Made by a program: the position numbers and the translations under genes. Source: Pseudomonas sp. HMWF032 (lineage in GTDB: Bacteria > Pseudomonadota > Gammaproteobacteria > Pseudomonadales > Pseudomonadaceae). From it: DNA of 64,000 nucleotides. Below are positions 55,754 to 64,000 of the stretch, piece by piece; position 1 is the stretch's first letter; each line of letters opens with the position of its first letter. The DNA lies in the NCBI RefSeq assembly GCF_003060885.1, contig NZ_QAIG01000004.1, positions 34,095 through 98,094 of the forward strand. Direction: 5' to 3'. The notes under the pieces were generated by a model. The model did not search any database. It saw only the letters and a list, made by a program, of their open reading frames with translations, and was not told the DNA's origin.

Positions 55754-56893
55754 TTAGGAATGGGTCAGCTGTGAATCAGTCAGTTGGTGCTCTTCACCTG
55801 CGTAGTAGGCGCGCACCCGTGGGTCCATCACCGCGCGCCACAATGGTGGGAACAGCGCCAGGACGATCATTCCGGCATAGCCATTGGGCAGTTGTGGACT
55901 GTCGTCGAAGTGGCGCAGCACCTGATAGCGGCGTTTGGCATAGGCGTGGTGGTCGGAATGGCGTTGTAGGTGGAACAGGAAGAGGTTGGTCAGGAGGAAG
56001 TTGCTGTTCCATGAATGCGTCGGATTGGTGCGTTCGTAGCGGCCATTGTCCAGCTTGCGGCGGTGCAGGCCGTAGTGCTCCACATAGTTGACGACTTCCA
56101 GCAGGGTAAAGGCGACCACTGACTGCGCGATAAAGAACAACGCGCCGAGCCAGCCGAAGGCCAGGCTGAAACCGATCAGGAATAACGCACTAATGGCGTA
56201 CCAGCCAATCAATTCGTTGCGCCAGTGCAGGGCAGGCAGGTTCTTGCGTTTCAGTCGTTCAGCTTCAAGCTTCCAGGCATTGAGGAAGTTGTGCTTGTAG
56301 GCGTGCGGCAGAAAGGCATAAAGGCTCTGGCCATAGCGCGAGGAACTGGCGTCTTCCGGGGTCGACACGTGCACGTGGTGACCGCGTACATGTTCGATCT
56401 TGAATCCGCCATAGCACACGGCTGCCAGCAGAAGGCCTCCGGCGTTCTGCTCCAATTGCGGGTCCTTGTGGATGAACTCATGGGCTACGGTTATGCCGAT
56501 CGCCCCGGTGACTGTGCCGACTGAAAGCACCCAACCGAACTGGCCTACCCAGCTCCAGGCCTCATGGTTGACGAACACCCAGCCAGCCCAGCCGAGCATG
56601 CCCAATAGCGCTGGCACAGTTGCCAGGCTTAATAAGCGGTAATAACCCTGCTGCTCCATTTGCGGCACCTGCACGGTTTCATCGGGGTTGGCCGGATCAC
56701 GGCCGATGATGAAGTCCAGCAGCGGGATTACCCCGAACACCACCAGCACCACCAGCCAGGGCCAGGCGTTGGCATAGTGGCTGTCCAGTGACCAGTAATA
56801 GCTCAAGGGGATTCCCAATACCGGGATCAACCAGAACCAGTAGCCGATGCTTTTGATGGCAAGCATCCAGTTTGAGGGCAGGCGTTCGAACAT
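55754..56893 (-). CDS. alkB: Alkane 1-monooxygenase
   Basis: A 379-residue di-iron membrane hydroxylase with six membrane helices. All His motifs are present: HEFIHK, EHVRGHHVHVST, NYVEHYGLHR and LQRHSDHHAYAKRRYQ. It turns medium or long alkanes into 1-alkanols with rubredoxin electrons; no rubredoxin gene is adjacent. ATG at 56893. It is divergent from a GntR regulator across 238 bases that contain two palindromes, the likely control region. Confidence 0.95.
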   Translation of the reverse strand: MFERLPSNWMLAIKSIGYWFWLIPVLGIPLSYYWSLDSHYANAWPWLVVLVVFGVIPLLDFIIGRDPANPDETVQVPQMEQQGYYRLLSLATVPALLGMLGWAGWVFVNHEAWSWVGQFGWVLSVGTVTGAIGITVAHEFIHKDPQLEQNAGGLLLAAVCYGGFKIEHVRGHHVHVSTPEDASSSRYGQSLYAFLPHAYKHNFLNAWKLEAERLKRKNLPALHWRNELIGWYAISALFLIGFSLAFGWLGALFFIAQSVVAFTLLEVVNYVEHYGLHRRKLDNGRYERTNPTHSWNSNFLLTNLFLFHLQRHSDHHAYAKRRYQVLRHFDDSPQLPNGYAGMIVLALFPPLWRAVMDPRVRAYYAGEEHQLTDSQLTHS

Positions 56894-56935
56894 GGTGGCT
56901 CCGTACTTGTTATTGTTGGAGTAGTAGGTTGGTAG

Positions 56936-56950
56936 GATTGTAGGACAATC
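56936..56950 (-). promoter_or_regulatory. Palindrome GATTGTAGGACAATC before alkB
   Basis: GATTGT and ACAATC are perfect arms with a 3-base spacer, 43 bases before the alkB ATG. The core TTGT-N3-ACAA fits operators of GntR proteins of the FCD subfamily, and a GntR gene lies next door. Confidence 0.55.
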
Positions 56951-57019
56951 TTCCTTGGTGGCCATCCCCCGGCAGCCCACCTTTTGGTTTGAAAGCAGGG
57001 CGCAGGCGGCCTTGGCCCG

Positions 57020-57036
57020 GTAACACCCTGTGTTAC
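57020..57036 (+). promoter_or_regulatory. Palindrome GTAACACCCTGTGTTAC before the GntR gene
   Basis: Arms GTAACAC and GTGTTAC are perfect with a CCT spacer. It overlaps a candidate promoter, TTGGCC (57012-57017) and TACACT (57034-57039) with a 16-base spacer, 95 bases before the gntR start. This position would suit autorepression. Confidence 0.5.
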
Positions 57037-57131
57037 ACTCGCGGCCTGCGCTGTACCGCCCAAGCCAAGCCTGGCATGAGCTTGAGACCCTTGTTTGCGC
57101 CCAATAGGTCAGATAGAGCCTAAGGATCACC

Positions 57132-57791
57132 ATGACGTTCAAGGCACCGGATAGCCTCGCTGAGCAGATCGCCCATCACCTTGCCGAACGCATCATTCGC
57201 GGTGAGTTGAAGGCGCGTGAGCGGATTCAGGAACAGAAAGTCACCCAGGCGTTGAACGTCAGCCGCGGTTCGGTGCGCGAGGCATTGTTGATTCTTGAGC
57301 GCCGCCACCTGATCGTGATTCCGCCGCGCCGCGGAGCGCAGGTGGCGGAATTGACACCGCATAACGTCAAGAGCCTGTATGCCCTGGTCATGGAACTGTA
57401 CATCCTGCTGGGCAAGGCGGTGGCGGATAGCTGGCAGGTTGAGGTCGACCTGGCGCCGTTTCTGCTGATACAGCAGCGTCTTCAGGACAGCCTGCAGCGC
57501 GAAGATATCAACGCTTTCGTCGAAAGCAGCTTCGACATCATGCGTGCCGCCTTCCCGTTCTCCAATAATCCCTACCTGCAGGAAACCGTGGAGAACCTGC
57601 TGCCGGCCATCAGCCGCACTTATCACCTGGCGCTGGAGCGGCGCAAAGGTGAAATGGGCCAGTTTCTCAACACCTTTGCCGCCTTGTTGCAGGCGATCAT
57701 CGCCCGCAACCACCAGGCCATCCGTGAGGTGCTGCTGGGTTACGGTGAGCACAATTGCCAGCTGGTTCTGGCCGCACTGGCCGACGCTTAA
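57132..57791 (+). CDS. GntR-family transcriptional regulator (FadR/FCD subfamily)
   Basis: A 219-residue regulator. The winged helix (about residues 5-70) has QKVTQALNVSRGSVREALLI with RRHLIVIPPRRGAQVA; the C-terminal helical FCD domain binds the effector. Metal-binding His/Asp pairs are only partly kept. It is divergent from alkB and 12 bases before smc. A role in sensing alkane-derived fatty acids is inferred from position only. Confidence 0.88.
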   Translation: MTFKAPDSLAEQIAHHLAERIIRGELKARERIQEQKVTQALNVSRGSVREALLILERRHLIVIPPRRGAQVAELTPHNVKSLYALVMELYILLGKAVADSWQVEVDLAPFLLIQQRLQDSLQREDINAFVESSFDIMRAAFPFSNNPYLQETVENLLPAISRTYHLALERRKGEMGQFLNTFAALLQAIIARNHQAIREVLLGYGEHNCQLVLAALADA

Positions 57792-57803
57792 GGAAGGCTG
57801 TCT

Positions 57804-60800
57804 ATGCGGCTCAAGTGCATCAAACTGGCCGGTTTTAAGTCCTTCGTCGACCCGACCACGGTGACCTTCCCCAGTAATATGGCGGCCGTGGTCGGGCCGA
57901 ACGGCTGCGGCAAGTCGAACATTATCGACGCCGTGCGCTGGGTGATGGGTGAGAGTTCGGCGAAGAACCTGCGGGGCGAGTCGATGACCGACGTCATCTT
58001 CAATGGCTCCAATACCCGCAAACCGGTGACCCAGGCTTCAATCGAGCTGATTTTTGACAACTCCGACGGCACCCTGACTGGCGAATACGCGGGCTATAAC
58101 GAAATTTCCATCCGCCGCCGGGTGACCCGCGACAGCCAGAACACCTATTTCCTCAACGGCACCAAGTGCCGTCGCCGCGACATTACCGACATCTTCCTTG
58201 GTACCGGCCTGGGCCCACGCAGCTACTCGATCATTGAGCAGGGTATGATCAGCAAACTGATCGAAGCCAAGCCGGAAGACCTGCGCAACTTTATCGAAGA
58301 AGCCGCCGGTATCTCCAAGTACAAGGAGCGCCGCCGCGAGACTGAGAACCGCATCCGCCGCACCCATGAAAACCTGGCACGCCTGACCGACCTGCGTGAG
58401 GAGCTGGAGCGTCAGCTCGACCGCCTGCACCGCCAGGCCCAGTCGGCGGAGAAATATCAGGAATACAAGGCCGAGGAGCGTCAGCTCAAAGCCCAGCTCA
58501 CCGCCTTGCGCTGGCAGGCGCTGAATGAGCAGGTGGGTAGCCGCGAGGCGGTGATCAGCAACCAGGAGGTCAGCTTCGAAGCCCTGGTGGCCGAGCAGCG
58601 CAACGCCGATGCGAGCATCGAGCGGTTGCGCGATGGCCATCACGAGCTGAGTGAACGTTTCAACCTGGTGCAAGGCCGTTTCTACTCGGTGGGCGGCGAT
58701 ATCGCGCGTATCGAGCAGAGCATCCAGCACGGCCAGCAGCGTCTGCGCCAGTTGCAGGACGACCTCAACGAAGCCGAACGCGCGCGCCTGGAAACCGAAT
58801 CGCATCTGGGCCACGACCGCACGTTGCTGGCGACCCTGGGCGAAGAGCTGGCCATGCTCGAACCTGAGCAGGCGCTGACTGCAGCGGCGGCGGAAGAGTC
58901 CGCCGCCGGGCTGGAAGAATCCGAAACAGCCATGCATGGCTGGCAGGAACAGTGGGACAGCTTCAACCAGCGCAGCGCCGAACCACGGCGGCAGGCCGAG
59001 GTTCAGCAATCGCGGATTGCCCAGCTGGAGCAGAGCCTGGAGCGCCTGGCCGAGCGTCAGCGGCGTCTCACTGATGAGCTGCAGCAACTGGCCGCCGACC
59101 CGGAAGATGCCGCGATTATCGAACTGAGCGAGCAGATCGCCGCCGGCGAAATCAGCCTGGAAGACTTGCAGCTGGAAGAAGAGCAGCAGGGCGAACGTCT
59201 GCAGCAACTGCGCAATGATCTGCAGCAGGGCAGTCAGGCCCAACAGCAGGCGCAAGGCGAGTTGCAGCGCCTGAATGGTCGCCTGGCTTCGTTGGAAGCG
59301 CTGCAGCAAGCGGCGCTGGACCCCGGCAAGGGTGTCGGTGAGTGGTTGCGCGAACAGCAGCTGAGCGAACGCCCGCGTCTGGCCGAGGGCCTGCGGGTTG
59401 AGGCCGGCTGGGAGCTGGCGGTGGAAACCGTGCTGGGTGCCGATCTGCAGGCCGTGTTGCTGGATGATTTCCAGGGCCTGGATTTTGCCGGCCTGACCCA
59501 GGGCGATCTACGTCTGGCCAGCCCGAGTAAGGGCGGTGCGCGGGTTGCCGGCAGTCTGCTGGATAAGGTCGAAGCCAATATTGATCTGACACCCTGGCTG
59601 GCCAAGGTCAAACCCGTACAAAGCCTGGATGAAGCACTGGCTGCGCGCTTGCACTTGGCCGAAGGCGAAAGCCTGATCAGCCGTGATGGCTACTGGGTCG
59701 GCCGGCACTTTTTGCGCGTGCGCCGCGCCAGTGAAGCGGAAAGCGGCGTGCTGGCCCGTGGTCAGGAGATCGAACGGCTGACGCTGGAGCGCGATGAGCG
59801 TGAAGCAGCACTGGCTGTACTGGATGAGCGGCTGACGCATCTGCGTGAAAACCAGCGTGCTCAGGAAGAACAGCGCGAGCAGCAACGCCGTCAGGCCCAA
59901 GACTTGGCCCGTCGTCTCGGCGAGCTGAAGGCTCAGCTGTCTGCCGGACAGGCCAAGGTCGAGCAGCTGATATTGCGCCGTACCCGTCTGGACAGCGAGC
60001 TGCTGGAGCTGGGCGAACAACGCGAAATCGAACATGAGCAACTGGGTGAGTCGCGTCTGCAACTGCAGGATGCTCTGGATGCCATGGCCACTGACAACGA
60101 GCAGCGCGAAAGCCTGCTGGCCCGCCGCGACAGCCTGCGCGAACGCCTTGATCGCGTGCGCCAGGAAGCCCGTCAGCACAAGGATCACGCTCACCAGTTA
60201 GCTGTGCGCTTAGGCTCACTCAAAGCCCAGCATGACTCCACCCGCCAGGCCCTGGAACGCCTGGAACTGCAGGCCGAGCGCCTGCACGAGAAGCGCGAGC
60301 AGCTCAACCTCAATCTGGAAGAGGGCGAAGCGCCGCTGGAAGAGCTGCGGATCAAGCTCGAAGAACAGCTCGACAAGCGCATGGCGGTGGAAGACGAACT
60401 CAAACTGGCGCGCCTGGCCCTGGAAGATGCCGACCGCGAGCTGCGTGATGCGGAAAAACGCCGCACCCAGGCCGAGCAACAGGCGCAGCTGTTGCGTGGT
60501 CAGCTGGAACAGCAGCGCATGGACTGGCAATCGCTGACCGTGCGACGCAAGGCGTTGCAGGATCAGTTGCTGGAAGACAACTACGACCTGCACGGCGTGT
60601 TGGCGACTTTGCCGCCAGAGGCCAGCGAGAAAGCCTGGGAAGAAGAACTGGAGCGCCTGGCTGTACGTATACAGCGCTTGGGCCCGATCAACCTGGCGGC
60701 AATTGACGAATATCAGCAGCAATCCGAGCGTAAGCGTTACTTGGATGCGCAGAATGCCGATCTGGTGGAAGCGCTGGAAACCCTGGAAAACGTCATCCGT

Positions 60801-61292
60801 AAGATCGACAAGGAAACTCGCAACCGCTTCAAGGAAACTTTCGATCAGATCAACGGTGGCCTGCAGGCGCTATTCCCGAAAGTATTCGGTGGCGGTAACG
60901 CCTATCTGGAACTGACCGGTGAAGATTTGCTGGATACCGGCGTCACCATCATGGCGCGCCCGCCTGGAAAGAAGAACAGCACCATTCACTTATTGTCCGG
61001 CGGGGAAAAAGCACTGACGGCCTTGGCCCTGGTATTTGCCATCTTCAAGCTCAATCCAGCGCCGTTCTGCATGCTCGATGAAGTGGATGCGCCGCTGGAT
61101 GATGCCAACGTCGGGCGCTATGCAAGGCTGGTAAAAGAGATGTCGGAAACCGTGCAATTTATCTATATCACCCACAATAAAATCGCCATGGAAATGGCCG
61201 ACCAGTTGATGGGCGTAACCATGCACGAGCCCGGTTGTTCGCGATTGGTGGCCGTGGATGTGGAGGAAGCGCTGGCCTTGGTTGAATCATGA
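57804..61292 (+). CDS. smc: Chromosome segregation protein SMC
   Basis: A 1162-residue SMC ATPase. Walker A GPNGCGKS is at 31-38. Long coiled coils (about 165-500 and 660-980) flank a hinge near 520-640. The C-terminal head has signature LSGGEKALTALAL and Walker B FCMLDEVDAPLD. It compacts and separates the chromosome. Gln- and Glu-rich codons of the coiled coil give many open frames on the other strand that are not genes. The AAGGAAGG before ATG 57804 lies right after the GntR stop, so read-through from the GntR promoter is likely. Confidence 0.97.
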   Translation: MRLKCIKLAGFKSFVDPTTVTFPSNMAAVVGPNGCGKSNIIDAVRWVMGESSAKNLRGESMTDVIFNGSNTRKPVTQASIELIFDNSDGTLTGEYAGYNEISIRRRVTRDSQNTYFLNGTKCRRRDITDIFLGTGLGPRSYSIIEQGMISKLIEAKPEDLRNFIEEAAGISKYKERRRETENRIRRTHENLARLTDLREELERQLDRLHRQAQSAEKYQEYKAEERQLKAQLTALRWQALNEQVGSREAVISNQEVSFEALVAEQRNADASIERLRDGHHELSERFNLVQGRFYSVGGDIARIEQSIQHGQQRLRQLQDDLNEAERARLETESHLGHDRTLLATLGEELAMLEPEQALTAAAAEESAAGLEESETAMHGWQEQWDSFNQRSAEPRRQAEVQQSRIAQLEQSLERLAERQRRLTDELQQLAADPEDAAIIELSEQIAAGEISLEDLQLEEEQQGERLQQLRNDLQQGSQAQQQAQGELQRLNGRLASLEALQQAALDPGKGVGEWLREQQLSERPRLAEGLRVEAGWELAVETVLGADLQAVLLDDFQGLDFAGLTQGDLRLASPSKGGARVAGSLLDKVEANIDLTPWLAKVKPVQSLDEALAARLHLAEGESLISRDGYWVGRHFLRVRRASEAESGVLARGQEIERLTLERDEREAALAVLDERLTHLRENQRAQEEQREQQRRQAQDLARRLGELKAQLSAGQAKVEQLILRRTRLDSELLELGEQREIEHEQLGESRLQLQDALDAMATDNEQRESLLARRDSLRERLDRVRQEARQHKDHAHQLAVRLGSLKAQHDSTRQALERLELQAERLHEKREQLNLNLEEGEAPLEELRIKLEEQLDKRMAVEDELKLARLALEDADRELRDAEKRRTQAEQQAQLLRGQLEQQRMDWQSLTVRRKALQDQLLEDNYDLHGVLATLPPEASEKAWEEELERLAVRIQRLGPINLAAIDEYQQQSERKRYLDAQNADLVEALETLENVIRKIDKETRNRFKETFDQINGGLQALFPKVFGGGNAYLELTGEDLLDTGVTIMARPPGKKNSTIHLLSGGEKALTALALVFAIFKLNPAPFCMLDEVDAPLDDANVGRYARLVKEMSETVQFIYITHNKIAMEMADQLMGVTMHEPGCSRLVAVDVEEALALVES

Positions 61293-61474
61293 TGGCCAGG
61301 GCGGTGTAAAGTTATCTTTCGTCGTGCTAGCTTAATGCGCATTGTTATTAGACGTGGCGTTATAACTCAGGGAAAGGCCTGGCAGAACATAGGCTTGGCG
61401 TCGCGAAAAAGAATTAGCAAAATGGCCCTGGAAGGCCTTTTTCAGCACATTTTTATTAGGGGTTAAGGTATTTC

Positions 61475-62302
61475 ATGGAATTCGGTCTGCGCGAGTGGCT
61501 GATTGTCATCGGCATTATTGTGATTGCCGGCATCCTTTTTGATGGCTGGCGGCGGATGCGTGGTGGTAAGGGTAAGCTCAAGTTCAAACTTGATCGTAGT
61601 TTTGCCAACCTGCCAGACGATGACAGTGATCCGGACTTGCTGAGTCCGCCGCGGGTAATTGATCGGAATAAGGAGCCCGCTTTTGATGAAGAGGATCTGC
61701 CTTCACTAAGCGCCCGCGAACTCAACCGCCGTCGTGCAGGCGAGCCACAACAAGGTGACCTCAATCTTGGACAGGATGAGCCGGTGCCGACTCTGCTCAA
61801 TCCGGTTGATGGCGAGCCAGCAGTTAAGTCGCTCAGCCAGAGTCAAGACAGCCTGAAAGAATTACCGCCTGTAGAAGAAGTACTGGTGATCAACGTGATT
61901 GCTCGCAGTGAGGAGGGTTTCAAAGGGCCTGCGCTCTTGCAGAACATTCTGGAAAGCGGCCTGCGTTTCGGTGAGATGGACATCTTCCACCGCCACGAAA
62001 GCATGGCGGGTAATGGTGAAGTACTGTTCTCCATGGCCAATGCGTTGAAACCTGGCACTTTTGATCTTGATGACATAGAAGGATTCAGCACCCGCGCCGT
62101 GAGTTTCTTCCTCGGCTTGCCTGGTCCGCGTCATCCCAAGCAGGCGTTTGATGTAATGGTGGCGGCGGCACGCAAACTGGCCCATGAACTGGGTGGCGAG
62201 TTGAAGGATGACCAGCGCAGCGTGATGACTGCGCAAACTATCGAGCACTACCGCCAGCGCATCGTCGAATATGAACGCAAGCAACTGACCAATAAACGCT
62301 GA
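61475..62302 (+). CDS. zipA: Cell division protein ZipA
   Basis: A 275-residue inner-membrane protein. The N-terminal helix (about residues 6-22) is followed by a charged, Pro/Gln-bearing linker, and the C-terminal domain (about 140-275, [20 protein letters not shown]) binds the FtsZ tail. It tethers FtsZ to the membrane at the septum. It is 182 bases after smc, and its terminator lies just before ligA. Confidence 0.95.
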   Translation: MEFGLREWLIVIGIIVIAGILFDGWRRMRGGKGKLKFKLDRSFANLPDDDSDPDLLSPPRVIDRNKEPAFDEEDLPSLSARELNRRRAGEPQQGDLNLGQDEPVPTLLNPVDGEPAVKSLSQSQDSLKELPPVEEVLVINVIARSEEGFKGPALLQNILESGLRFGEMDIFHRHESMAGNGEVLFSMANALKPGTFDLDDIEGFSTRAVSFFLGLPGPRHPKQAFDVMVAAARKLAHELGGELKDDQRSVMTAQTIEHYRQRIVEYERKQLTNKR

Positions 62303-62320
62303 TTTAACCGATGAAATACC

Positions 62321-62345
62321 AAGAGCAGCCAAGGCTGCTCTTTTC
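62321..62345 (+). terminator. Terminator of zipA
   Basis: AAGAGCAGCC and GGCTGCTCTT pair perfectly around AA, followed by TTCG with a short T run. It ends 19 bases before the ligA start, so ligA depends on read-through or on a promoter overlapping this hairpin. Confidence 0.75.
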
Positions 62346-62351
62346 GTTTGA

Positions 62352-64000
<1,649 letters not shown>

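Noticed and set aside
58038..60722. Several long minus-strand frames within smc (Gln/Leu-rich)
   Set aside because: These mirror the Glu/Gln/Leu codons of the SMC coiled coil and are shadows.

Overview
The window is a chromosomal segment of a Pseudomonas-type gammaproteobacterium. The evidence is the oprF/sigX/cmpX/crfX block, anr next to hemN, two tandem ccoNOQP operons with ccoGHIS, and the xdh-alkB-smc-zipA-ligA neighbourhood. From memory of the P. aeruginosa PAO1 gene order, several blocks look syntenic (about PA1769-PA1777, PA1590-PA1596, PA1543-PA1557 and PA1521-PA1529), joined in a different order, so I infer a Pseudomonas that is not P. aeruginosa. No tRNA, rRNA, CRISPR array, prophage or intact insertion sequence was seen. 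Both ends cut genes (prpF at the left, ligA at the right).

Layout. 1-9.4 kb: prpF end, divergent ppsR/ppsA (PEP synthase and its regulator), an alpha/beta hydrolase, rraA, then the envelope block cmaX-crfX-cmpX-sigX-oprF. 9.5-24.6 kb: an HBM-sized chemoreceptor, brnQ with a structured leader, small membrane proteins, two hotdog thioesterases, htpG, a decayed ECF sigma factor gene, pirin-osmC, a soluble chemoreceptor with a C-terminal Cache-like domain behind a sigma54 promoter, a DUF3859 gene behind a Pho box, and a 4HB-type chemoreceptor. 24.7-31.1 kb: SDR, phosphotransferase, SCP2 and histidine phosphatase genes (lipid/acyl-CoA flavour), sohB, an acuI/yhdH oxidoreductase and a membrane metal-dependent hydrolase.

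31.3-47.4 kb is the micro-aerobic respiration region, mostly on the minus strand: apt, anr, a coiled-coil gene with a 9-bp tandem repeat, hemN (with an Anr box), tauE-like, ccoS, ccoI, ccoH, ccoG, then ccoNOQP-1 and ccoNOQP-2. Anr senses low oxygen, HemN makes haem without oxygen, CcoG/H/I/S load copper and assemble the enzyme, and the two operons encode cbb3 oxidase isoforms. 47.7-64 kb: a small hydrolase, nfuA, guaD-xdhCBA (guanine to urate), alkB (alkane hydroxylase) divergent from a GntR regulator, then smc, zipA and ligA.

Most genes are core and ordinary. The observations most worth following are regulatory or decay signals between genes: a near-consensus sigma54 promoter and unusual domain order for the soluble chemoreceptor, a triple Pho-box repeat before a DUF3859 gene, paired TGAC-N6-GTCA operators before xdhABC, two palindromes in the alkB/gntR gap, an ECF sigma pseudogene beside htpG, and an in-frame minisatellite between anr and hemN. 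I did not find a convincing wholly new multi-gene system.
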